Below are positions 1 through 6,267 of a stretch of 9,135 bases of DNA, in pieces (position 1 is the stretch's first letter; each line of letters opens with the position of its first letter). The notes beneath the pieces are model-generated. The model saw only the letters and a list, made by a program, of their open reading frames with translations, searched no databases and was not told the origin of the DNA. Source of the stretch: Patescibacteria group bacterium (GTDB taxonomy: Bacteria > Patescibacteriota > Saccharimonadia > Saccharimonadales > Saccharimonadaceae); assembly GCA_030917245.1 (NCBI GenBank), contig JAUPVA010000027.1, forward strand, positions 1 to 9,135. Reading direction: 5' to 3'. A program made the position numbers and the translations under genes.

Positions 1-427
1 AAGCTTGCGGTGGAGCTCCAGGTGTCGGGGAAGTTGGTGCCGCAGCGGCTGGGGCAGTAGTACTTGCACTTGCACCAGTAGCGCTTAAGTTAGTGTATTC
101 GATACTGGAAATAGTTACTCCCGATTCGGCCCCGATTTGTAAAAGGTCACTTACTGCCCGGTCTGGAAAGTCATTATTGCTTGCGATCAGGCTGCGTGCG
201 TCTTCGATGACCCCCTGTCTTTCCTCGAGCGAGTTTCCAAGTCCTTCAAGTATTTTAATATTCGATTCACCTGATTTAGCCTCGGTATTAAGATTACTGA
301 TTTCTGCTGCGTATGCCTGAAGATTCCGATGCATGTACCAGAATCCTCCTGCTGCTGCACCAAAGAGCAAGACAAGAGTACCAATAAGAATCAACCGCAT
401 GCCTGCTGGCGTCAGGTTGTTTTTCAT
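1..427 (-). CDS. pilO: Type IV pilus inner-membrane protein PilO, partial (C-terminus beyond left edge)
   Basis: Reading leftward from the ATG at 427, the frame stays open for 142 codons to the window edge, so the 3' end is missing. The protein has a short cytoplasmic tail, one membrane segment at about residues 10-31 (LILIGTLVLLFGAAAGGFWY), a helical, likely coiled-coil stretch at about 35-65, and a periplasmic part ending in an Ala/Pro/Thr-rich stretch at about 115-142. This layout fits PilO, which pairs with PilN and aligns the pilus motor with the outer parts of the machine. Sequence conservation in this family is low, so the name rests mainly on topology and on position directly after pilM and pilN. 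The start is well supported: the ATG overlaps the pilN TGA (ATGA), and AGGGAG lies about 7 nt upstream. The low-complexity tail may be a linker to a C-terminal domain outside the window. Confidence 0.75.
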   Translation of the reverse strand, partial: MKNNLTPAGMRLILIGTLVLLFGAAAGGFWYMHRNLQAYAAEISNLNTEAKSGESNIKILEGLGNSLEERQGVIEDARSLIASNNDFPDRAVSDLLQIGAESGVTISSIEYTNLSATGASASTTAPAAAAPTSPTPGAPPQA

Positions 428-990
428 TGTAACGCTCCCTTATTTATCACCACCGATAACGTAACTTCTACAGGGTATGAATTGCTTCGGCTTGAAGTAT
501 TGTCGATTTTTTGATTTGTAACTTCAACGTCGGAGAATAACTGGTTATTTTTACTAAAAGATTCCTGGAGTTTTCGTGCATCTTCAACGGACTTTGCGCG
601 AGCCTTCAGTGATATGCTTGAGCCAAATGTTGAAGGTTCGAGCGGCAATTCTTCCAGGATAACGTTTGGCGGTGTTGCATCGGCAATTTTGTAGATCAAA
701 CGAGAAAAATTAACGTTATTGTCCAAGATAGATTTTGCAATTGCAAGATCTGATCGGAAGATGTCGGCTTGCGTTTTTTTAGACTCATGCTTTGACATAA
801 GGCTCTGATTGTACGCGACTAGGTCTTGTGCTATTGCTTTTGAACCGTTAATAGATACATACGTACCCGCAACTAAACCTCCAAGGACCACTGCGGCCGC
901 GATTAAAATAGCGATGTATCGAACCAAGACGACATTAGTACGAGCTGCTCGTATTTCACTTTTATGTTCATCGGGTAATAAATTGATCAT
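424..990 (-). CDS. pilN: Type IV pilus assembly protein PilN
   Basis: A 188-residue bitopic membrane protein beginning MINLLPDEHK, the typical PilN N-terminal motif. In characterised systems this tail binds the cleft of PilM. A membrane helix follows at about residues 23-45, then a coiled-coil-like stretch at about 50-85 and a small alpha/beta periplasmic domain with the Val/Ile-rich end seen in the family. PilN couples cytoplasmic PilM to PilO in the periplasm. I chose the ATG at 990 rather than the GTG at 996: the ATG overlaps the pilM stop (ATGA) and has AGGA about 8 nt upstream, whereas the same SD would touch the GTG. The ATG also places the MINLLP motif at the very N-terminus. The 3' end overlaps pilO by 4 nt, indicating coupled translation. 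Length and layout are normal. Confidence 0.9.
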   Translation of the reverse strand: MINLLPDEHKSEIRAARTNVVLVRYIAILIAAAVVLGGLVAGTYVSINGSKAIAQDLVAYNQSLMSKHESKKTQADIFRSDLAIAKSILDNNVNFSRLIYKIADATPPNVILEELPLEPSTFGSSISLKARAKSVEDARKLQESFSKNNQLFSDVEVTNQKIDNTSSRSNSYPVEVTLSVVINKGALQ

Positions 991-2054
991 TGCCACATCC
1001 TGTCTGGATCGACACTGGCTAATCCTGCCACGGTAATGTATCTCGGCCGAAATTGTTTACCGGGTTGAGGGAGCTTTCCAAAGTCAAGTTGTTGCCATGG
1101 GCTCGCAACACGAGCTGGCATTACCAGTTCGTTGGTAAAATATTCACCAATTCCTGGTACGTTGGCTCCACCTCCAACAACGAGCATTTGCTCAAGCTTA
1201 CTGTGCCCTTCTATTCGTTCGTCGTAATATCGCATGACTTTTCTTGTCTCTGCAACGATTCGTTCGAGGCTAGGCTTGAGTGCTGCTTGAATTTTTTGCT
1301 GCCGACTACCGGCGCTTAAACCGTTCAATATTTTTAATTGATGAGCATTTTCAAGCGGTATCTTTAACTTTTTTGCAATATCAAGGGTGAAGGTATTGCC
1401 TCCGACATTTAGAGAGCCGGCTATGCGGATTGAGCGGTCGAGGACGGCTATATCTGTGCTGGCGGGTCCGATATCGACAATCACCGTAGGCAGGTGCCCT
1501 TCCTCGGTTGTCTCAAGCAGGCGTGCCACCGCAGATATACTTGGCTCAACCATACAAACGCGAAGGCCTGCACTCTGAGCGATACTGATGCAAGAATCTA
1601 CGACGGTGCGTGGTACTGCACACATAAGTATCATTACTTGGTCTGCGGTTCGTTCAATGACTTCGTAATCAACGTAAAGTGAACTCATTGGAATAGGTAT
1701 GTACTGCTCAACTTCAAGTTCAACTGCATCTCGGAGTTGCTTCTCTGACTGTCGAGGAATTGTAAATGTTCGTGTAAAGGTTCTTCCAGCTGGGATCCCC
1801 AGAACAACGTGATTACTAGCGAGTTTTCCGACAAGATTCTTGCCAACGAGCTCCATAACATTTGTAGTCAAATAGCCATCGTTCGTATCAAGTGACTGCT
1901 GGACTTTTGCAGGATCAAGGTCAATAGAACCGTACCCGGTTACGAGCATCTTCTTCCTATCGATCGACATGATTTTCATACCAGTCTGACTGATATCAAG
2001 TCCTATGATAGGTCTGTCTTTATAAAATACTCTTGCCACCTCTTGTATGCCCAC
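987..2054 (-). CDS. pilM: Type IV pilus assembly protein PilM (actin-like ATPase fold)
   Basis: 355 residues from the GTG at 2054. The FtsA/actin-like nucleotide-binding elements are visible in order: phosphate-1 loop IGLDISQTGMK at 17-27, phosphate-2 loop VIVDIGPASTDIAV at 191-204, VGGNTF at 217-222 and the adenosine motif VVGGGANVPGIG at 292-303. VELEVEQYIP at 111-120 is also typical. PilM is cytoplasmic, binds the PilN tail and links the PilB motor to the PilNO complex. The start is uncertain. The GTG at 2054 has no Shine-Dalgarno, and a GTG at 2039 is also possible. An ATG at 2064, ideally placed behind a -10-like TATACT, is out of frame by one base across an A6 run. Losing one A would give a start of MKNVGIQEVARVFYKDRPI. 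The gene is separated from pilC by 70 nt and overlaps pilN by 4 nt. Confidence 0.92.
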   Translation of the reverse strand: MGIQEVARVFYKDRPIIGLDISQTGMKIMSIDRKKMLVTGYGSIDLDPAKVQQSLDTNDGYLTTNVMELVGKNLVGKLASNHVVLGIPAGRTFTRTFTIPRQSEKQLRDAVELEVEQYIPIPMSSLYVDYEVIERTADQVMILMCAVPRTVVDSCISIAQSAGLRVCMVEPSISAVARLLETTEEGHLPTVIVDIGPASTDIAVLDRSIRIAGSLNVGGNTFTLDIAKKLKIPLENAHQLKILNGLSAGSRQQKIQAALKPSLERIVAETRKVMRYYDERIEGHSKLEQMLVVGGGANVPGIGEYFTNELVMPARVASPWQQLDFGKLPQPGKQFRPRYITVAGLASVDPDRMWQ

Positions 2055-2055
2055 G

Positions 2056-2064
2056 TTTTTTCAT
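2056..2064 (-). other. Out-of-frame ATG followed by an A6 run at the pilM 5' end
   Basis: On the minus strand the ATG at 2064-2062 is followed by six A and then CGTG, where the GTG (2054) opens the pilM frame. Read directly, this ATG gives a 14-codon dead-end peptide ending in TAA. With one A fewer it runs into pilM. The site could be a slippage point, a one-base sequence error or a real indel. Confidence 0.5.
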
Positions 2065-2072
2065 TAGTTATC

Positions 2073-2078
2073 AGTATA
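2073..2078 (-). promoter_or_regulatory. Possible internal -10 element for pilMNO
   Basis: TATACT on the minus strand (5 of 6 matches to TATAAT) lies in the 70-nt gap between pilC and pilM, 8 nt before the ATG at 2064. No convincing -35 is seen. A small dyad, ggtat-(5 nt)-atacc, lies just upstream at 2086-2100. It could give pilMNO a promoter separate from pilBC. The call rests on one hexamer and its spacing. Confidence 0.35.
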
Positions 2079-2124
2079 CATGAGCGGTATAGGAAATACC
2101 ATGACTCGGCAGAGGTAGCAGCTA

Positions 2125-3348
2125 CTATTTAATACTTGAAGATAGACTTGCAATTGGCATCATGACGCTCGCTGCAATGAGGCCAATCATACCGCCCATA
2201 AATACGATCATGACTGGCTCTATAATCGAGCTTATTCCTTCGATTGCAACATCGACTTCTTCCTCGTAGAAATCGGCAACTTTTACAAGAACCGTGTCGG
2301 TTTGTCCTGTCTCTTCACCGACTGAGAGCATTTGGGAGACAATGGCAGGGAAAAGGGGATTTTTTTCAATTTCACTTGAAAGCGTAGATCCACTCTCGAC
2401 GGCTTTACTGGCTTCTAGTAAAGCGTTTTCATAGACTACATTACCAACTGCCCGGCCTGTGACGCTAAGTGCTTCCAAAACAGGTACTCCGGCGCCTATC
2501 AGGGCGGAGAAAGTTCGAGAGAATCGTGCGACGGCGATCTTGATAATGATCGTTTTTAAGACGGGGATTTTTAAAACACTCGAATGAAGAAGGAGTTTGC
2601 CGCTGGGAGTCTTAAGAAATCGCAGCAGGAAGAATATGCCTATACCAATAACAGGAAAAATGATGTACCACGCCTTAATAAAGAAGTCGCTTAAGGCGAG
2701 CATTGCCAGTGTTAAGCCTGGAAGCTTGGCATCGGGGCCGCCTAAACCTTCAAGTATCTTGCCGATCTGAGGGATTACAAAAAGCATTAGTCCAAAGAAA
2801 GCCAGGACAGTTATGCCTACGAGAACCATCGGGTAGGTCATGGCACTTTTGATCTTTTTGCGAATAGTGGCATTTTTTTCTTGCTGATATGCAAGCCGCT
2901 TTAAAATATCATCGAGAATACCGGCGGTTTCGCCTGCGCGGACCATGTTGACGTACACATCGTTAAACGTGCCCGGATATTTAGCGAGCGCATCTGCCAG
3001 CTGGTCGCCACCCTCTACGTCTTTAATTATCGAGGTTAGGATAGTTTTTAGATTTTTACTCTCGGCATGGTCATGCAACGAGGTTAACGCTTTGAGTAGC
3101 GGTACGCCTGCGCCGACCATTGCACTCAGCTCTCGTGTCAGGATAACCAACTCGTCGTTTTTTACGCGACCGCCGGCAAATATGCGCAGTAGTGGCTTAG
3201 GTGTCCCCGAGTTACTTTCTTTAATACTAATTGGTCGCAGATTTTGACTCGTCAATGATTTAATAACGGCTGCACGGTCGGGTGCCTCGACGTATCCATT
3301 GAGATGGTCGCCATTTTGACTAATCGCTGTATAACTGAATGCCGGCAT
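2125..3348 (-). CDS. pilC: Type IV pilus platform protein PilC (type II secretion F family)
   Basis: 407 residues, a usual length for PilC/GspF. The N-terminus MPAFSYTAISQNGDHLNGYVEA is the standard F-family opening. Two homologous cytoplasmic T2SSF domains follow, at about 67-190 and 272-395, each carrying the conserved Gly-Glu-x-x-Gly signature (VRAGETAG at 136-143; LSVGEETGQ at 341-349). Three membrane helices are visible at about 173-194, 225-243 and 377-399. PilC sits in the inner membrane above the PilB hexamer, which is thought to rotate it to insert pilin subunits. The ATG at 3348 lies 2 nt after the pilB stop with AAGGA 6 nt upstream, so the two are translated from one mRNA. Nothing appears truncated. 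Confidence 0.96.
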   Translation of the reverse strand: MPAFSYTAISQNGDHLNGYVEAPDRAAVIKSLTSQNLRPISIKESNSGTPKPLLRIFAGGRVKNDELVILTRELSAMVGAGVPLLKALTSLHDHAESKNLKTILTSIIKDVEGGDQLADALAKYPGTFNDVYVNMVRAGETAGILDDILKRLAYQQEKNATIRKKIKSAMTYPMVLVGITVLAFFGLMLFVIPQIGKILEGLGGPDAKLPGLTLAMLALSDFFIKAWYIIFPVIGIGIFFLLRFLKTPSGKLLLHSSVLKIPVLKTIIIKIAVARFSRTFSALIGAGVPVLEALSVTGRAVGNVVYENALLEASKAVESGSTLSSEIEKNPLFPAIVSQMLSVGEETGQTDTVLVKVADFYEEEVDVAIEGISSIIEPVMIVFMGGMIGLIAASVMMPIASLSSSIK

Positions 3349-3350
3349 GG

Positions 3351-5012
3351 CTATTCCTTTGTAACTCGTAAGACTTCTTCGACAGTGCTTTGTCCTCTAA
3401 GGGCCTTTATGAGGCCATCTGTCTGCATTGTTATCATACCTTCGGTAATCGCTTGAGTTTGGATTTGATTGCTCGTTGCATTTGAAATAATCAGGGATTG
3501 AATTGGGATGGAGCTGCCGAGCACCTCATATATACCTATACGCCCCTTGTAACCGGTATGACTACATTCATCGCAGCCTTTTTGTGAAGCTCTCCAGAGC
3601 GTGGTGATACTCGTCTCAGTTGTACTGATCGGATTATCTTTGCCTACGTTTTGGGCGAGGGCAGTTGCCTCTAGCTTATGGACTATGCTTAGGCCATTGT
3701 CGCCTAGCTTAAACGTTCGCTTTACTTCATCTACGTCAGATTCGGTCGGTTTGTATTGCTCGCGACAGTTCATGCAAAGTCTTCGGACAAGGCGCTGTCC
3801 CACAACCGCACGTACTGTACTAGCAATCAGGAAGGGTTCAATTCCCATATCAAGCAGTCGTGGCAAAGAAGTCGCAGCGTTATTTGTGTGTAAGGTGCTG
3901 AATACGAGGTGGCCGGTAAGGGCGGCTTGGATGCCCAGGTTGGCCGTTTCGCTATCTCGGATTTCCCCAACCATGATGATATTCGGGTCTTGTCGAAGCA
4001 GGGCTCGTAGTCCAGAGGCAAAGGTCATGCCTGCTTTTGGATTGGTTTGAGTTTGATTAACTCCAGGGATTTTATATTCTACCGGATCTTCAATCGTCGA
4101 AATGTTTACATCGGGAGTGTTTAGAATGTTGAGTATGCTAAAAAGGCTAGTGGACTTACCGCTACCGGTCGGACCTGTAATCAGTATGACGCCATTTGGT
4201 TCAGTCATAGCTTGGCCAATAACCTCAAGAGACCTTCCCCAGTAGCCAAGTGATTCAAGGCTGATAGCTTCGTTGCTCTCGTCAAGAATACGCATCACTA
4301 CCTTCTCTCCATCAGACACCGGTAAGGTGCTGACACGAAGGGCGTATGGTTTACCGGCTACTTTTATTTTGAATCGACCATCTTGAGGGACGCGCCGTTC
4401 GTCAATCTTTAGGTTGGCAAGAATTTTTACGCGGCTAACGAGTGACCCTAGCACATTTCGTGGTAAGCGATTGACTTCACTGAGTACGCCGTCGATTCGG
4501 TAACGAATTTGTACAAACGTCTCACGAGGCTCGATGTGTATATCTGATGCACTCGATCGAATTGCGTACTCGAGGAGTAGATTAATTGTTTGTGCGACTG
4601 GCGAATCTTCGGCAACATCGGCTTCGGTGACAACTTGTTCACCACTATCTTCTTCGCGCTGAATATCAATCACATCATTGAGTTGCTCGTTGACGTCTCC
4701 GCGGTAATTTTCGAGGCACGACAGTATATTCTCGCGGGTTGCGATGTAAATCTTAGTTTGTTCACCTATTTCTTTTTGAATGAAGTCAACGGCCTGGACG
4801 TCGTCAGGGTCATCCATGGCAAGATGCATAGTGCCGTCTTCGTCGACTTTAAACAGGACGGCACGGTACTGGACGGCAATTCGCTCAGGGATTTTATTCA
4901 ACACGTCATTCGGGATATCGCGGGGGTCAACTTGAATGAAGGGAATATGAATGTATTCGGCAAATAGCTTTGTTAAGTCAAGCTCAGAAATAAGCTTATT
5001 TTGTACGGCCAT
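3351..5012 (-). CDS. pilB: Type IV pilus assembly ATPase PilB (GspE family), 5' end interrupted
   Basis: The cytoplasmic hexameric ATPase that powers pilus extension. From the ATG at 5012 it has 553 residues: the rest of an N-terminal GspE-type domain (to about 110), then the C-terminal ATPase. Walker A GPTGSGKST is at 280-288, the Asp box STIEDPVEY at 305-313, Walker B IIMVGEIRD at 345-353 and the His box TGHLVFSTLHTNNA at 366-379. The zinc-site pairs are C413xxC416 and C480xxC483, separated by a long insert of about 63 residues. All catalytic parts are intact. Neither the ATG at 5012 nor the in-frame TTG at 5021 has a Shine-Dalgarno. The frame stays open upstream to a TAA at 5055-5057. Beyond that stop, in the same frame, 24 more codons read like the true PilB N-terminus and start at ATG 5129. 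Unbroken, the gene would have 592 codons, a normal PilB length. Translation here therefore needs reinitiation or readthrough, or the stop is an error. Confidence 0.93.
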   Translation of the reverse strand: MAVQNKLISELDLTKLFAEYIHIPFIQVDPRDIPNDVLNKIPERIAVQYRAVLFKVDEDGTMHLAMDDPDDVQAVDFIQKEIGEQTKIYIATRENILSCLENYRGDVNEQLNDVIDIQREEDSGEQVVTEADVAEDSPVAQTINLLLEYAIRSSASDIHIEPRETFVQIRYRIDGVLSEVNRLPRNVLGSLVSRVKILANLKIDERRVPQDGRFKIKVAGKPYALRVSTLPVSDGEKVVMRILDESNEAISLESLGYWGRSLEVIGQAMTEPNGVILITGPTGSGKSTSLFSILNILNTPDVNISTIEDPVEYKIPGVNQTQTNPKAGMTFASGLRALLRQDPNIIMVGEIRDSETANLGIQAALTGHLVFSTLHTNNAATSLPRLLDMGIEPFLIASTVRAVVGQRLVRRLCMNCREQYKPTESDVDEVKRTFKLGDNGLSIVHKLEATALAQNVGKDNPISTTETSITTLWRASQKGCDECSHTGYKGRIGIYEVLGSSIPIQSLIISNATSNQIQTQAITEGMITMQTDGLIKALRGQSTVEEVLRVTKE

Positions 5013-5054
5013 ATACTGCAACGGGCGATGACTACGATCGGCCGTTATTTTCAG

Positions 5055-5129
5055 TTATTCAATCTGTTCTGGAGTCGATTTACCCGCCACATTTAATAGT
5101 TTTTCTATTGTATTATCTGATATTTGCAT
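5055..5129 (-). pseudogene. Severed N-terminal segment of pilB ending in an in-frame TAA
   Basis: An ATG at 5129 opens 24 codons, MQISDNTIEKLLNVAGKSTP then EQIE, and then TAA at 5057-5055. The frame is exactly that of pilB, with no other stop between the TAA and ATG 5012. A helix followed by a pattern like LVxxGxxTPEQLE is how PilB/GspE N-terminal domains commonly begin. The bridging codons after the stop (LKITADRSHRPLQYM) also look like part of that domain. One base change (CAA, GAA or AAA to TAA) would explain it. If the stop is real, this is a short upstream ORF or the remnant of the original start. Confidence 0.7.
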
Positions 5130-5143
5130 ACTGCTTACGCTCT

Positions 5144-5149
5144 ACTATA
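5144..5149 (-). promoter_or_regulatory. Possible -10 element of the pilB operon
   Basis: TATAGT on the minus strand (5 of 6 matches) lies 14 nt before the upstream pilB ATG at 5129. A weak -35 candidate, TGGAGA, lies 17 nt further upstream. It sits in the 72-nt divergent region shared with tsaE. Its position supports 5129 as the original pilB start. Confidence 0.4.
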
Positions 5150-5185
5150 CGATGCTTGGTAAAAATTCTCCAGTGGCTTAGCTAA

Positions 5186-5194
5186 TGGTATATT
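5186..5194 (+). promoter_or_regulatory. Extended -10 promoter of tsaE, predicting a leaderless mRNA
   Basis: TGG followed by TATATT is an extended -10 (TGn + hexamer). Only 7 nt separate it from the tsaE ATG at 5202, so transcription should begin at or next to the start codon. The -35 match is poor, as is common when the -10 is extended. No Shine-Dalgarno is present. Confidence 0.55.
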
Positions 5195-5201
5195 TATAGA
5201 G

Positions 5202-5657
5202 ATGCAGGTGTATGTAAAGAACGAGTCTGACATGAAGGACTACGGCGAACGTATTGGCCGTTTGTTAAAGGGCGGAGAGTGCATTGAGCTAGTTGGTGAT
5301 GTCGGAGCGGGTAAAACAACTCTAACGAAGGGTATTGCGAACGGATTGGGTATTACAGAAACGGTTCAAAGTCCGACTTTTTCGATTAACCGAACATACC
5401 AAGCGCGTGATGGATTACGACTACACCACTATGACTTTTATCGGTTGAATGAGGCAGGCATTATGGCCATGGAGCTGGCTGAGTCGCTCAGCGATCCATC
5501 TATCGTGAGTGTTATTGAGTGGGGCGATGTCGTCGCACCTATTCTCCAAAACGACCGTATAGTTATTACCATTACCTCTCCCGATGAGGCTTCTCGCTTA
5601 TTAGACGTGCAGGCAGACGGCAAGGCAGCGGCAGCGATAACTGAGAGGGTATTATGA
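5202..5657 (+). CDS. tsaE: tRNA threonylcarbamoyladenosine biosynthesis ATPase TsaE
   Basis: 151 residues, normal length for TsaE (YjeE). The P-loop GDVGAGKTT is at 32-40, the switch-like SPTF at 57-60, HYDFYRL at 76-82 with the Walker B-type Asp78, and the family motif EWGD at 106-109. TsaE is a cytoplasmic ATPase that works with TsaB and TsaD to transfer the threonylcarbamoyl group onto A37 of ANN-decoding tRNAs (t6A). tsaB follows directly with an ATGA overlap. tsaD and tsaC are not in the window. The start at 5202 has no Shine-Dalgarno but sits 7 nt behind an extended -10, consistent with a leaderless start. Residues after about 135 are Ala-rich and look like a non-conserved tail. Confidence 0.95.
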   Translation: MQVYVKNESDMKDYGERIGRLLKGGECIELVGDVGAGKTTLTKGIANGLGITETVQSPTFSINRTYQARDGLRLHHYDFYRLNEAGIMAMELAESLSDPSIVSVIEWGDVVAPILQNDRIVITITSPDEASRLLDVQADGKAAAAITERVL

Positions 5658-6040
5658 TAATTTGTCTAGATACGTCAACCCCGACATGTAGATTTTGGAC
5701 GATTACGGATGAGAGTCTGCGGAGCTATGAATGGGAAGCCGATCGTCAGCTAGCGGATGGGCTAATCGGCTTCATGCGAAACTCTATTCAAGATTCTGGC
5801 GGCTCATGGCACGATGTATCTGGGATCATTACCTACGAGGGACCTGGTAGTTTTACGGGCTTACGAATAGGCTTAACCGTCGTAAATACGATTGCCGATA
5901 CATTAAGCGTCTCGATTGTCGGCGAAACGGGCGATGATTGGCTTGAGACGGGCAGAAAAAAGCTGCAGTCTGGTCAGAACGATCGTCTCGTTATGCCACT
6001 CTATGGACGCGAGCCGAATATTACTCAACCACGTAAATAA
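5654..6040 (+). CDS. tsaB: Short TsaB-like subunit of the t6A synthesis complex
   Basis: 128 residues, against roughly 220-230 for typical TsaB. The N-terminal ASKHA-fold half is present: LDTST at 5-9, and the diagnostic GPGSFTGLRIGL at 63-74 with the following helix, the region through which TsaB dimerises with TsaD. After about residue 95 most of the second half is absent, yet the last residues (PLYGREPNI) resemble the normal TsaB C-terminus. This points to a compact internal deletion rather than a random 3' truncation. TsaB has no catalysis of its own and acts as a scaffold for TsaD and TsaE. The ATG overlaps the tsaE TGA (ATGA), and GAGGG lies about 4 nt upstream, so the pair is co-translated. 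A short TsaB may be normal in this lineage. Confidence 0.85.
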   Translation: MIICLDTSTPTCRFWTITDESLRSYEWEADRQLADGLIGFMRNSIQDSGGSWHDVSGIITYEGPGSFTGLRIGLTVVNTIADTLSVSIVGETGDDWLETGRKKLQSGQNDRLVMPLYGREPNITQPRK

Positions 6041-6185
6041 ACTGTTGCAGACCTAGGACCTCGCGAGCTACAATATGAATAGCTTTTTTAGATACTAAAA
6101 AAGCATCTTGATAATTTTGATTCAGTACGCGCTCTACGATAACTTCCCGGTATGAATTTGAGAATGTGCGGTTTCGTTTACTGAT
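6021..6185 (-). CDS. Possible small minus-strand gene without a canonical start
   Basis: Between a TAA at 6188-6186 and a TAA at 6023-6021 the minus strand has 54 open codons. The peptide looks protein-like: it begins ISKRNRTFSNSYREV and ends AREVLGLQQFIYVVE. There is no ATG, GTG or TTG. The first codon, ATC at 6185, sits 4 nt behind GAGGG and precedes SKRNR, so a mutated ATG or a rare start is conceivable. A CTG at 6125 is another option. It would overlap the tsaB end by 20 nt and be divergent from rny. An open frame this short can arise by chance and I do not recognise the peptide. Confidence 0.2.
   Translation of the reverse strand: MSKRNRTFSNSYREVIVERVLNQNYQDAFLVSKKAIHIVAREVLGLQQFIYVVE
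6082..6104. repeat. Perfect A/T-rich inverted repeat downstream of tsaB
   Basis: GCTTTTTTA-(gatac)-TAAAAAAGC forms a 9-bp perfect stem with a 5-nt loop, 41 nt after the tsaB stop. It could end tsaEB transcription, although it lacks a GC-rich stem and a T run on the 3' side. It equally lies inside the doubtful minus-strand frame. Confidence 0.5.
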
Positions 6186-6225
6186 TTATCCCTCTAAAAT
6201 AAAATCCACTACTTTCTACTCAAAA

Positions 6226-6241
6226 GAGGTCCGGGACCCTC
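6226..6241. repeat. GC-rich dyad in the rny leader
   Basis: GGTCC at 6228-6232 and GGACC at 6234-6238 are a perfect 5-bp dyad around one base. GAGG and CCTC at the two ends extend it imperfectly. It is followed by CCCTCAGGGG, another possible small fold. It lies about 27 nt before the rny ATG, upstream of the Shine-Dalgarno, and could be an operator or a leader RNA structure. Confidence 0.35.
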
Positions 6242-6267
6242 AGGGGCGTGTCAGAAAGGACAACTAT

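Noticed and set aside
1..6. Window begins with AAGCTT, a HindIII site, as if at a clone boundary
   Set aside because: Other AAGCTT sites lie inside the window (about 2724 and 4992) and the right end has none. One terminal hexamer is too weak to argue cloning history.
991..996. GTG start for pilN giving two extra residues
   Set aside because: The Shine-Dalgarno would abut the GTG. ATG 990 gives the ATGA coupling and the MINLLP N-terminus.
2086..2100. Inverted repeat ggtat-(5 nt)-atacc as a pilC terminator
   Set aside because: The stem is only 5 bp, A/T-rich, with no T run on either strand. It is noted only as a dyad near the possible pilM promoter.
3601..4050. 149-codon plus-strand open frame opposite pilB
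   Set aside because: It lies fully antisense to the highly conserved PilB ATPase core, with no start signals or protein-like pattern of its own.
4590..4967. 125-codon plus-strand open frame opposite the pilB N-terminal half
   Set aside because: It is antisense to well-supported PilB coding sequence. Its hydrophobic content follows from the complementary codons.
6166..6267. In-frame N-terminal extension of rny to GTG 6166
   Set aside because: It has no Shine-Dalgarno and no family character. It would bury the membrane anchor 34 residues inside. ATG 6268 has GAAAGGA at good spacing.
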